In this document: one piece after another, positions 19,050-27,260 of the stretch
Numbering within the stretch: position 1 is the stretch's first letter
Layout of the letters: the number at the start of each line of letters is the position of its first letter
Assembly: GCA_016715825.1 (NCBI GenBank)
Contig: JADJXO010000002.1
Coordinates: forward strand, 372,001 to 436,000
Origin: Nitrospira sp.
GTDB taxonomy: Bacteria; Nitrospirota; Nitrospiria; Nitrospirales; Nitrospiraceae
DNA: 64,000 bases
Direction: 5' to 3'
The notes under the pieces: generated by a model
The model's database searches: none
What the model was told of the DNA's origin: nothing
The model's input: the letters and a program-made list of their open reading frames with translations, nothing else
Position numbers and translations under genes: made by a program

Positions 19050-19739
19050 ATGATGCTGAATGACGTGTGGCTGAAGACATTCGCGAGGGTGGTCATGCAC
19101 GTTGCCGTCTTGATCGCTTCAGTGGCGGCTGTCAGTGTGGGCGGGATAGCTATGGCTGCGGATGTAGGAGAAAAGATGGTGAAGTCGCTGTGTGTGCAAT
19201 GCCATCGGATCGGGGGCAAGCCGGCGGCGCGCAAGACGAAGCAGGCGCCGGATCTCATCTGGGCCGGCAACAAGTATCAACAGGAGTGGTTGATCGCGTG
19301 GCTCCAGAAGCCGGAGTTTAAACACTATCCCATCGGCTACGACTTTCGTCCAGAACGGAAGAAGCCGCATTTGGCACTGACCGCAGATCAAGCAAGAGTG
19401 GTCACAGGGTTCCTTGCCACACGGAAAGACTCGCGCATCAAAGAAGGTGTGATGAAGCCCGGCACACCAGAGCAGTTGGCTCGTGGAGAAAAGCTCTACC
19501 GGGAGCATGGGTGTCAGAATTGTCATCTCACACCGGCCAACACACCGAAAGGGTATACAGGTGGTACCTCCAGCACGTCGTTGCTCAAATTGAACGCGCG
19601 GCTGAACCCGGACTGGGTGTATCGCTTCAACCAAAATCCAGACGACTTCGAGCCGGAGAGCGGGGCCTATATCCCAAACCCTCCGCTCCCCGATAAAGAC
19701 ATATATGCCATCACGGCCTACATGATGACGTTCCAGTAA
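19050..19739 (+). CDS. diheme cytochrome c
   Basis: A 229-residue exported protein with a signal peptide ending near IAMAA. Heme sites are CVQCH (about 50) and CQNCH (about 155). The whole mature protein aligns with the first two heme domains of the tetraheme cytochrome at 22263: both share the WL-AWL block after heme 1, the KDSRIKEG / KDPRVKEG turn and the DWVYRFNQNPDDFEP / DWIYRFNSNPPDFVP block after heme 2. It ends in a helix reading DIYAITAYMM. Two start ATGs (19050, 19053) are adjacent. Likely a periplasmic electron carrier. Confidence 0.9.
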   Translation: MMLNDVWLKTFARVVMHVAVLIASVAAVSVGGIAMAADVGEKMVKSLCVQCHRIGGKPAARKTKQAPDLIWAGNKYQQEWLIAWLQKPEFKHYPIGYDFRPERKKPHLALTADQARVVTGFLATRKDSRIKEGVMKPGTPEQLARGEKLYREHGCQNCHLTPANTPKGYTGGTSSTSLLKLNARLNPDWVYRFNQNPDDFEPESGAYIPNPPLPDKDIYAITAYMMTFQ

Positions 19740-19779
19740 CGCTGTGAAGCGTCCCACGCGACACGAGCAAGGAGAACAG

Positions 19780-19928
19780 ATGGAAAGGATCGTAATCATA
19801 CCGACGATGACAGCTCTAAGTCTGTGCCTGGTGCCAGCCGTGTCGTGTGTGGCAGGGATCCCGATGGTGAGTCCGGTGAAGCTCAGCTGGCCGACTTGAT
19901 TGCCTATCTCCGGTCAATTGAGTCGTAA
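19780..19928 (+). pseudogene. remnant of a small cytochrome c (heme domain deleted)
   Basis: Starts with GGAG then an ATG and a good signal peptide (MERIVIIPTMTALSLCLV), but runs into a stop at about 19899. In another frame the last 22 codons read DGESGEAQLADLIAYLRSIES and stop at 19928, the standard C-terminal helix of a class I cytochrome c. The CxxCH region that should lie between is missing. This looks like an internal deletion that fused the two ends out of frame. Confidence 0.6.
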
Positions 19929-19946
19929 CGTCTGAGGAGTAACATT

Positions 19947-20435
19947 ATGAGTCTTATGAGGATGCCGCTCACGATCCTATTCGTCGGGTTTGGATTGGCA
20001 AATCAATTGGGTCTGGTCGATGCGGCTGAAGCCCAGCATGAACACGTGATGATCAACGATGGAGCATCCGTCGATAGTCAGCGGGACGAACGCGTGACGC
20101 TCGATTTGAGTGAGCAGGCTTCAGTCGGTATGAAACTGACCATGCGGGAACATTTGGAGGCGATCCGTGACATTGTCGCTGCATTGGGGCGGCAGGACTT
20201 TGAGCGGGCTGCCAAAGTCGCTCATGATGAACTCGGATTTTCCAAGCATCATGAAGCGATGAAACGTGAGGCTGGGGCGACGTTTCCTTCGAAGTATCAT
20301 GAACTCGCGATGGCGCACCATCAGGCGGCGGAGGACTTGGCGAAGGTGATTCCTTCGAAGGATCTTAAGGCGATTCTGCCGCAGCTTGAGCGGACCATTG
20401 AGGCCTGTGTCTCCCCTATGCCATCAAGTCTATAA
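19947..20435 (+). CDS. secreted four-helix protein, apparently a class II cytochrome c with a lost heme site
   Basis: A 162-residue exported protein: signal peptide (ILFVGFGLANQLGLVDA), then amphipathic helices with many His. The current frame ends EACVSPMPSSL with no CxxCH. In the next frame the DNA at 20419-20442 reads CHQVYKL and stop, so a four-base surplus near 20414-20418 would turn EACVS-CHQVYKL into the C-terminal heme motif of cytochrome c'-like proteins. Either the gene is recently inactivated or the assembly has an error. It sits 10 nt (after the alternative stop) from the ferritin-like gene, so the two are probably one operon. Confidence 0.6.
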   Translation: MSLMRMPLTILFVGFGLANQLGLVDAAEAQHEHVMINDGASVDSQRDERVTLDLSEQASVGMKLTMREHLEAIRDIVAALGRQDFERAAKVAHDELGFSKHHEAMKREAGATFPSKYHELAMAHHQAAEDLAKVIPSKDLKAILPQLERTIEACVSPMPSSL

Positions 20436-20451
20436 GTTGTGAGGGTCGATC

Positions 20452-20856
20452 ATGATCGACGAAAAGAACAAGGCCATGGTCCTCGAAGCCCTGAACGATG
20501 AGTACAAGGCGCGCGCCTTCTATCGGCTGGTGATCAAGACGTTCGGTCCCGTACAGCCGTTCGTCAATATCGTCGAGGCGGAAGACACGCATGCCCGCGC
20601 GCTTGAAGGTCTTTGTGCGCGATACGGAATTCCACTACCGGCCGATGACTGGGATCGTGCGTTGCAGCCGCCCGCGTCGGTTCTCGAAGCCTGTCGTGCT
20701 GGTGTCGAGGGGGAGATCGAGAATATCGCCATGTATGACCGGTTCCTGGAGGATATCGATATTCCGGACATCCGCACGCTGTTTCAGCGGCTGCAAGCCA
20801 GATCACGAGATGCTCATCTCCCCGCGTTCCGACGGTGCGTGGCGCGAGGTGGGTGA
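20452..20856 (+). CDS. DUF2202-type ferritin-like protein
   Basis: A 134-residue cytoplasmic protein with a ferritin-like four-helix pattern. Candidate metal ligands are Glu in LNDEYKARAFY (about 16), EAEDTHA (about 43-48), EGEIENIAMYD (about 86-94) and DAHLPAF (about 121-123), the E, ExxH, E, D/ExxH order of di-iron carboxylate proteins. The lengths and the YDRFLEDIDIPDI loop fit DUF2202. Family members are thought to bind iron or resist oxidants, but no activity is established. There is a GAGGG ribosome site that overlaps the stop region of the preceding gene. Confidence 0.8.
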   Translation: MIDEKNKAMVLEALNDEYKARAFYRLVIKTFGPVQPFVNIVEAEDTHARALEGLCARYGIPLPADDWDRALQPPASVLEACRAGVEGEIENIAMYDRFLEDIDIPDIRTLFQRLQARSRDAHLPAFRRCVARGG

Positions 20857-21001
20857 GTGGGGCGAGGGCGGCCAGCCAGGTGTGTCCCATGCGAGAAGGA
20901 TACGAGCTAGTGGTGGTCCAACATATGTTCACGAGAACGGTAGAACTGCATGGCGGACGAGTAGAACAAGCTTCATGGATCCGACGAAGGGAGAATAGCG
21001 G

Positions 21002-22066
21002 ATGGTGACACAGCGATTTCTGATGATCGGCTGTCTAACAGCCGGTGTGATGGTAAGCAGTGCATTCTTCTCGACTCAACTGCAGGCCCAATCATCGCTC
21101 GCTGTTGGGTTGGTCACCGTGGACGGGATCACTGTACCGGACATCGGGCCGTTGCCGACGGTCGTGCCCATCCCTCCAGGGAACCTCAACTATGCGGCCA
21201 AGGTGGAGCTGGGCAAGCAGCTCTATTTCGACGGCCGACTCTCAAAGAACAACGCGATCTCTTGCGCCTTTTGCCATAACCCCTTTACGGGTTTTGCTGA
21301 TCCGCGCCAGACGTCGATCGGCGTCGGTGGCGGTGTCGGAGGCCGTCAATCGCCGACCGTCTTCAACACGGGATTTATCCCGCTGCAATTCTGGGATGGC
21401 CGCGCTGGGTCGCTCGAAGAACAGGCCATGGGGCCGATCGTCAATCCCGTCGAGATGGCCGAAACGCACGAGAACGTCGTCAAAAAACTCGGCAAGATCA
21501 AGGGCTACCAGCAGCAGTTCCGAGCCGTCTTCGGCACGGACGTGAATCTCCAGGGGATTGCCGAAGCCATCGCTGCTTATGAACGCACCGTCATCTCGAC
21601 AAATTCTGCTTTCGATAAGTATGTGTTAGGCGATGCCCAGGCGATGGACAAGACGGCGCTCAGGGGGATGGCGCTGTTTAAAGGCAAGGCCCGCTGCATC
21701 CTCTGTCACAATGGGCCGAATTTTGCCGACAACCAGTTTCATAACCTGGGCGTCCCCCAGGTCGGACCGATGAAAGAAGATCTCGGTCGCTTCTATGTGA
21801 CGCAGCAGGAGCAAGACAAGGGAGCATTTAAAACACAGACCCTTAGGAGCATCACCGAAACGGCCCCCTACATGCACGATGGTGCCTTCAAGACGCTTGA
21901 GGAGGTCATAGACTTTCTCGATCAGGGTGGAGGGCAGAACCCGAACTTGAGCCCAATGGTGAAGCCCCTTGGATTGACCCAACAAGAAAAGGCTGAGTTG
22001 ATTGCGTTCCTCAACGCGCTCACCGGCGAGAAGATCAAGTTCGAGATGCCGAAGCTGCCGAAGTAG
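21002..22066 (+). CDS. diheme cytochrome c peroxidase (MauG/CcpA family)
   Basis: A 354-residue periplasmic protein with a signal peptide (cleavage after LQAQS). Heme 1 is CAFCH (about 88), heme 2 CILCH (about 232). Family blocks are FADPRQTSIGVGG, SPTVFNTGF, FWDGRAGSLEEQA, GPIVNPVEM, the KYVLGDA helix and ETAPYMHDG near heme 2. CcpA members reduce H2O2 with electrons from small cytochromes; MauG members oxidise protein targets, and the sequence alone does not separate them. A near-identical but frameshifted copy follows at 23831, with the tetraheme gene between, so the locus arose by duplication. Confidence 0.93.
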   Translation: MVTQRFLMIGCLTAGVMVSSAFFSTQLQAQSSLAVGLVTVDGITVPDIGPLPTVVPIPPGNLNYAAKVELGKQLYFDGRLSKNNAISCAFCHNPFTGFADPRQTSIGVGGGVGGRQSPTVFNTGFIPLQFWDGRAGSLEEQAMGPIVNPVEMAETHENVVKKLGKIKGYQQQFRAVFGTDVNLQGIAEAIAAYERTVISTNSAFDKYVLGDAQAMDKTALRGMALFKGKARCILCHNGPNFADNQFHNLGVPQVGPMKEDLGRFYVTQQEQDKGAFKTQTLRSITETAPYMHDGAFKTLEEVIDFLDQGGGQNPNLSPMVKPLGLTQQEKAELIAFLNALTGEKIKFEMPKLPK

Positions 22067-22088
22067 GAAATCGGCAAGGAAGTAAGCC

Positions 22089-22182
22089 ATGACACCCAGA
22101 GCGCTCTCGACATGGATGGTCGTAGCAGCATGCGCACGCGGACGACCTCGTCAGCCTCCTGCAAGAGATGGGGGAGAAGTGA
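22089..22182 (+). pseudogene. remnant of a small cytochrome c
   Basis: An ATG at 22089 begins a signal-like peptide (LSTWMVVAACA). In a different frame the next bases encode DDLVSLLQEMGEK and a stop at 22182, the form of a cytochrome c C-terminal helix. No CxxCH is present. The structure matches the remnant at 19780-19928: ends kept, heme region lost. Confidence 0.45.
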
Positions 22183-22262
22183 AGCGGGTCGATTCCAGAC
22201 AGCCTCGGCACGCCGTGAACGAAAGGCTGTAGTCAACTATGTTTCTGAGGAGGGATTAACCG

Positions 22263-23705
22263 ATGAGGATCGTGAAGCGGAGAGACTGTGGAGAGGCGCG
22301 CCCTGCTGGGTCCGTGATCCTGGGGATCATAATGGTGTCGGCTTTGTTGTGGTGGTTGCCGCCGGCCGTGTCGGCAGGTGATGAGCAACAGACACGCACG
22401 CTCCTGCAGAAATCCTGCGCAGGCTGTCATCGTCTAGAGGGGGCAGCCGATTCACGGTTCAAGCTCAACGCTCCCGATCTTACCGGAGCGGGGAGCAAGT
22501 TCAAACGGGAGTGGCTCATGAGCTGGTTGCTGGGAAAGGAAGCGCCGGTGTATGCGAAGAGCTATCGCTGGGATCAATCGCAGCAGCCGGACCGTCATCC
22601 GGTCGTCTCTCAGGCAGAGGCGGAGCAGATTGCAGATTACTTCGAGCAGCATTTGAAAGATCCCCGGGTGAAAGAGGGCGCGATCGATTTGTCCACGTTC
22701 AGCGCCATCGAAGCCACCTTCGGAGAGCAGCTCTTCAAAGACCACTCCTGCACCGGGTGCCATCAGATCATGGTGGACGGCAAACCCACTGGCGGGCCGC
22801 AAAGCTCGTCGTTTGTGAGCAGCGGTCGTCGCCTGAAGGCTGATTGGATCTATCGGTTCAATTCCAACCCCCCGGATTTCGTGCCGCATAGCGGCGAGTT
22901 CGTGGCCGATGTCAGTGAGTTGGGATTGCGATACATCACCGGATATATCGCGACCAGAGGGTGGAACGAGTTCACCTTCTATGAGCCCTGGACGGCTGAG
23001 CCGTTCAAAAAGGCGGATGTTCAACGCGGGGCTCAGGTGTACCAGGAGTATTGTGCTCAGTGCCATGGTGCGACCGGTCAGGGAGATGGAGCGGCTGCAT
23101 CCGGTCTGGAGCCGAAGCCGGCCGTGCACACAAAGATCGCGTTCGATAAGCTTCCCAACGAGTACCTCTATAACGTCATCAACTACGGCGGCAAGGCGGT
23201 CGGGAAGTCCACGCTGATGCCATATTGGTCTCTGACCTTGGGGCAGCAGGGAGTCGCGGACGTGATGGCCTATCTCCGGGAGACGTTCAAAGGAACGGCA
23301 GTCGCGGAAGCTACGACAGGGGCGACCGGTGGCCCAGTGGGGGTCTGTCCGCAAGCACGAACGACCAAGAAAGCACCGGCGGAGTTTTTCAAGCGGACAA
23401 ATCCGTTGCCGGCGACACCGGCGCATGTCCGGGCAGGAATGAAGCTGTACCTTGAGACCGCTAAGCCGCTCGCGTGCATGAATTGCCACGGCCAGCAGGG
23501 CGACGGCGCCGGTCCGATCGGAGCCGCGCTGGTTCCACCGCCACGAAACTTCACCTGCGGTGCGACGATGAAACCCATTTCCGACGGCCAGCTGTTTTGG
23601 GTGATCAAGAACGGGTCGCCAGGAACCGGGATGATGGCATTCCCAGGACTGTCGGACGATGAGACCTGGCAGATCGTTCACTATGTACGCAGCTTGGCAC
23701 GATGA
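22263..23705 (+). CDS. tetraheme cytochrome c with four class I-type heme domains
   Basis: A 480-residue exported protein with a signal segment near 20-38. Heme sites are CAGCH (~56), CTGCH (~163), CAQCH (~264) and CMNCH (~405). Domains 1-2 (about 40-240) are homologous to the separate diheme protein at 19050; domain 4 (about 385-480) to the separate monoheme protein at 17093, including the FWVIKNGSPGTGM block. Domain 3 is a typical GDGAAASGL monoheme module. The gene thus looks like a fusion of smaller cytochromes still present nearby. It lies between the two MauG copies and may feed electrons to them; that link is inference. Confidence 0.93.
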   Translation: MRIVKRRDCGEARPAGSVILGIIMVSALLWWLPPAVSAGDEQQTRTLLQKSCAGCHRLEGAADSRFKLNAPDLTGAGSKFKREWLMSWLLGKEAPVYAKSYRWDQSQQPDRHPVVSQAEAEQIADYFEQHLKDPRVKEGAIDLSTFSAIEATFGEQLFKDHSCTGCHQIMVDGKPTGGPQSSSFVSSGRRLKADWIYRFNSNPPDFVPHSGEFVADVSELGLRYITGYIATRGWNEFTFYEPWTAEPFKKADVQRGAQVYQEYCAQCHGATGQGDGAAASGLEPKPAVHTKIAFDKLPNEYLYNVINYGGKAVGKSTLMPYWSLTLGQQGVADVMAYLRETFKGTAVAEATTGATGGPVGVCPQARTTKKAPAEFFKRTNPLPATPAHVRAGMKLYLETAKPLACMNCHGQQGDGAGPIGAALVPPPRNFTCGATMKPISDGQLFWVIKNGSPGTGMMAFPGLSDDETWQIVHYVRSLAR

Positions 23706-23830
23706 AAGGGAGGAGGGCGCGGCGGGAGCGCCACACTCGCATGCACAGGGCAGGAGGGAAGATTGGGAATGAAGATGGATAACGGGGAGAACCAAGTGTG
23801 TCCATCCACTGATTGGAAGGAGTGCGCACG

Positions 23831-24896
23831 ATGAAGAAGCACAGATGCGTGATGATCGGCTGTCTGGCAGCCGGAGTGATGATAAGTGGTGCGCTCTTCT
23901 CCACTCAACTGCAGGCCCAATCCTCGCTCGCTGGTGGAACGGTGACAGTCGATGGCATCACCGTGCCGGATATCGGGCCGCTGCCGACGGTCGTGCCGAT
24001 CCCTCCAGGGAACCTCAACTATGCGGCCAAGGTGGAGCTGGGCAAGCAGCTCTATTTTGACGGCCGACTCTCAAAGAATGGTCGAGTTCCTTGCGCCGCT
24101 TGTCATCTCCCACCACAGGGTTTGCTGATCCGCGCCAGGTGTCGATCGGCGTCGGAGGTGCCATCGGCGGCCGACAATCGCCGACCGTCTTCAACACCGG
24201 ATTCAACCCGACGCAGTTCTGGGACGGCCGTGCCGGATCACTGGAAGAACAGGCCCTGGGGCCGATCCAGTGAATCCAGTCGAGATGGCCGAAACGATCG
24301 ACAACGTCGTCAAGAAGCTGGGCAAGATCAAGGGGTACCAGCAGCAGTTTCGTACGGTCTTCGGTACGGACGTGAATCTCCAAGGGATTGCCGAGGCCAT
24401 CGCCGCCTATGAACGCACCGTTATCTCGTCAAATTCCGCTTTCGACAAATATGTGCTAGGCGATGCCAAGGCGATGGACGAAAGGGCGGTCAGGGGGATG
24501 GCGCTGTTTAAAGGCAAGGCCCGCTGCATCCTCTGTCACAACGGGCCGAATTTTACCGACAATGATTTTCATAACCTGGGCGTACCACAGGTCGGGCCGA
24601 TGAAAGAGGATCTTGGTCGCTTCTATGTGACGCAGCAGGAGAAAGATAAGGGAGCATTTAAAACACAGACTCTCAGGAGCATTGCCGAAACGGCTCCCTA
24701 CATGCACGACGGTGTCTTCAAAACACTCGAGGAGGTCGTAGACTTTCTCAATCAGGGTGGGGGGCAGAACCCGAACTTGAGCCCGATGGTGAAGCCCCTT
24801 GGACTGACCGAACAAGAAAAGGCGGAGCTGATTGCGTTTCTCAACGCGCTCACCGGCGAGAAGATCAAGTTCGAGATGCCAAAATTACCGAAGTAG
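23831..24896 (+). pseudogene. second MauG/CcpA-type diheme peroxidase, frameshifted
   Basis: Almost a copy of the gene at 21002 over its whole length, including signal peptide, heme 1 CAACH and heme 2 CILCH. Two breaks are visible. Near 24120-24124 a run of three T replaces the four T of the intact copy, shifting the frame right after heme 1. Near 24269-24275 two extra bases put a TGA inside the GPI-NPVEM block; the rest (24270-24896) is open. As written it cannot make a full enzyme. Either it is a decaying duplicate or the T-run is a sequencing error. Protein identity outside the breaks remains very high, favouring a recent duplication. Confidence 0.85.
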
Positions 24897-24941
24897 CAAC
24901 ATGGAATGGAGTTTTCTGATTTCAGAATGGAGGGACTAATC

Positions 24942-25589
24942 ATGACGAAGTTGAAAGGATGGTGGGTAGCTGGATTCGGGGGAGCGGCGTTAATTGCCGC
25001 GTTGGCAGTGTTGCCCGTCTTCGCCGACGAAGGCCATGGGAAGAAGGGGCATGGTGGCCACGACCAGGAAGAACAGGATGATCATAGTGGGCACTACCTA
25101 AAACATCTGTTGAAACATGCCAAAGAGTTCGGGCTGACGCCGGAGCAGATCGGCAAGCTCAAGGCCATCCAGCTGGACTTCAAACGCTCGGAAGCCAGGT
25201 TGGAAGCCGACACCAAGGTGGCGAAGTTGGAACTGCATGCGCTACTGGATGATGAGCAAGCTGATCTCAAAGCGATTCAAGCGAAAGTTGAGCAACTGAA
25301 AAAAGCAGAAGGGGCCTGTTTGTTCGAGGCGGTCAAAAGTAAGCGCACCGCCATGGCCCTGTTGACTCCCGATCAACGGGAAAAGGACCGTGCCCATCGC
25401 GAACAGATGAAGAGTGCGAAGGAAGGCCAACAGGGAGGTGGAATGGGCGGTATGGGTCGCGGTGGGATGATGGGTGGTATGGGGGGAATGAGCCGTGGCG
25501 GCATGGGGAGCGGCGCAGGTCACGGTGGACAGGGCGGTGGAGATCATGGGGGCGGAGACGCCGGTGGAGCACAGGAACACCAACACTGA
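24942..25589 (+). CDS. Spy/CpxP-like periplasmic protein with Gly/Met/His-rich tail
   Basis: A 215-residue exported protein. A signal peptide ends near LPVFA; then a His/Gly-rich stretch (GHGKKGHGGHDQEEQ), a helical Spy/CpxP-type core with the LTPEQIGKLKAIQLDFKR motif and a second LTPDQREKDRAHREQ motif, and finally a long tail of GGM, GRGG and GGHGG units. The ATG at 24942 has GGAGGG upstream. Spy and the related CnrX-type sensors are periplasmic chaperones or metal-binding regulators; the tail suggests copper, nickel or zinc binding. It probably continues the transcript of the upstream peroxidase copy. Confidence 0.8.
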   Translation: MTKLKGWWVAGFGGAALIAALAVLPVFADEGHGKKGHGGHDQEEQDDHSGHYLKHLLKHAKEFGLTPEQIGKLKAIQLDFKRSEARLEADTKVAKLELHALLDDEQADLKAIQAKVEQLKKAEGACLFEAVKSKRTAMALLTPDQREKDRAHREQMKSAKEGQQGGGMGGMGRGGMMGGMGGMSRGGMGSGAGHGGQGGGDHGGGDAGGAQEHQH

Positions 25590-25719
25590 CGCGTCAGTGC
25601 TGATGAGCCGTGCTAGTGATCAGCCACGGATGGCACAGAGTCCTGAGGTGGGTCCAGCAGATTGCCTGCGCGACGGATCCAACCCTTTATGAGTAGGCAG
25701 GCAATCTGGAGGTAATGCG

Positions 25720-26331
25720 ATGATGGGACTAAGAGATCATGTAGTAGCTAAGCTCTTGATAGGCGCATGGGTAGTGCTTGCGCTGGGGTTGATCGGTAGC
25801 CCGCTCGTGGTGTCGGCAGAGGATTCCGGCGCGAAGGCAAAAGCAAGCCTGCAGAAGGCGCACGACCAACTGGAGCTGGCAATCGATCAAGCCGAGAAGG
25901 CGCTTGGCCCGCACCGCAAGGGAAGCGGTTGGGTCCGGACGTATATGCAGCGGGCGCTGAACGTGCTGGGAGGCACAACATCACCGGATTATTTTGATAA
26001 GCACGAAGCGCCCTTCTTCGAGAAAGTCGGTAACCCCGGGGATGGACACGGAGCGCTCATGTATCTCGAAGAGGCGCGTGAGGCGCTCAAGGAGGCCAAT
26101 GCTTCCGTCGCCGTGCAAGAAGCCATCGACCATGCCCTCACCCATTTGTCCAATGCGGTTAACCATGCACGGGAATCGGTCCATGGCACCGGTGTGCAAC
26201 AGACACACGGGCATGCGGACCAGGTGGCGGCGTTCCTTGTCGCAACGCATGGGAAAGGGGATACTGATTCTCCCGTCACTGGTACCCTGGCGTATGCGAT
26301 GAAGCAGATGGGATTGACGATGTCGAAGTAA
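25720..26331 (+). CDS. secreted helical His-rich protein, function unknown
   Basis: A 203-residue protein with a signal peptide (ending SAEDSG), then Ala/His-rich helices such as ALTHLSNAVNHARESVHG with His every 3-5 residues. This spacing recalls small metal-binding proteins of nitrifiers (SmbP-like), but the similarity is weak and I would not name it as such. No Cys and no heme site. It sits between the Spy-like and DUF3365 genes with 50-130 nt spacers, in a run of envelope metal and redox genes. GGAGG precedes the start; two ATG codons (25720, 25723) are adjacent. Confidence 0.7.
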   Translation: MMGLRDHVVAKLLIGAWVVLALGLIGSPLVVSAEDSGAKAKASLQKAHDQLELAIDQAEKALGPHRKGSGWVRTYMQRALNVLGGTTSPDYFDKHEAPFFEKVGNPGDGHGALMYLEEAREALKEANASVAVQEAIDHALTHLSNAVNHARESVHGTGVQQTHGHADQVAAFLVATHGKGDTDSPVTGTLAYAMKQMGLTMSK

Positions 26332-26385
26332 TGCACCAAAGCCGTGGCGTTCACTCCGGCTATAAAGACAGAAAGAGGTGCTGAT

Positions 26386-26997
26386 ATGAAGGCAAAGAGC
26401 AGAGTCACGGTTCTGATCGTACAAGGAGTCTGTGTGGCAACCTTGGCATTGGCCGCAGGCTCCGTGAGTGCCGACGTCACTGAACGTGAAAAGGCTGCCA
26501 GCGAAGTGGCCGTCTCGTTTGTGAGGGAGTTGGGCGCGGCCATGATAAGGGAAATGACCAAGGGAGGCCCCATCGAGGCGATCAAGGTCTGTGCCGAGCT
26601 TGCCCCGGAGATCGCCGGCCAGCTGTCTCGGGAGCATGGCTGGCGTGTGACTCGTGTGGGAACGCGAGTACGGAATCCATTGCTCGGCATGCCTGATGCG
26701 TGGGAGCAGCAAGTCTTGGCCGAGTTCGCTGAGCGTGCAGGGAAGGGCGAGTCGTTTGTAAGCATGACCCGTAGTGAAGCGGTGATGGAGCCTGACGGGC
26801 AGTACTACCGCTTTATGAAGCCGATTGCCCTGCAGCCACAATGCGTACTCTGTCATGGACCGAGCGAACAGATTCCGGAAGAGATCAGAACGGTCTTGAA
26901 GCAGCAGTATCCCTTTGATGCGGCGACCGGGTACAAGGCCGGAGAATTGCGCGGTGCCATCAGTGTCAAGCAGCCGCTGGGAAAGACGAACGAGTGA
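26386..26997 (+). CDS. DUF3365 (Tll0287-like) heme protein
   Basis: A 203-residue exported protein with signal peptide (ALAAGSVSA). The core pattern, an N-terminal helix, ...IKVCAELAPEIA..., RVGTRVRNPLL, PDAWE, then YYRFMKPIALQPQCVLCHG, is that of the Tll0287-like/DUF3365 domain, a PAS-like fold carrying one c-type heme (CVLCH at about 151). In other proteins this domain is a redox or gas sensor; here it is free-standing, so it may be a soluble heme protein. The conserved Cys in IKVCAEL is a possible second ligand. The start at 26386 is preferred for the GAAAGAGG sequence upstream. Confidence 0.85.
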   Translation: MKAKSRVTVLIVQGVCVATLALAAGSVSADVTEREKAASEVAVSFVRELGAAMIREMTKGGPIEAIKVCAELAPEIAGQLSREHGWRVTRVGTRVRNPLLGMPDAWEQQVLAEFAERAGKGESFVSMTRSEAVMEPDGQYYRFMKPIALQPQCVLCHGPSEQIPEEIRTVLKQQYPFDAATGYKAGELRGAISVKQPLGKTNE

Positions 26998-27260
26998 ACG
27001 AGAGTGGACCGGAGGCGAACATGAACGAAGTGATTCGCCATCAACAGTCCGTGCTGGTAGGAGAAAGTAAGACAGAGGGGAAGCTACGGGGCACAGGCAC
27101 CGATCGCTTTCTGCCGAAACGGTACACAACCTGGTGGATCTCGCTGATTCGGGCAGAGTATGGATTGGCCTCACTCTTTCGCAGCATAAACTGTTCGAGT
27201 TCGGTGACGGCCTGTATGTAAGATCGCTAATGGTACAGTCGCGAAGTTCTGCGCACGATC

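Noticed and set aside
22452..23795. A 447-codon minus-strand frame
   Set aside because: It is antisense to the tetraheme cytochrome, whose four heme motifs make the + strand frame certain.
25981..27174. A 397-codon minus-strand frame
   Set aside because: Antisense to two exported proteins with signal peptides and ribosome sites; its composition is Leu/Arg/His-rich and unrecognised.
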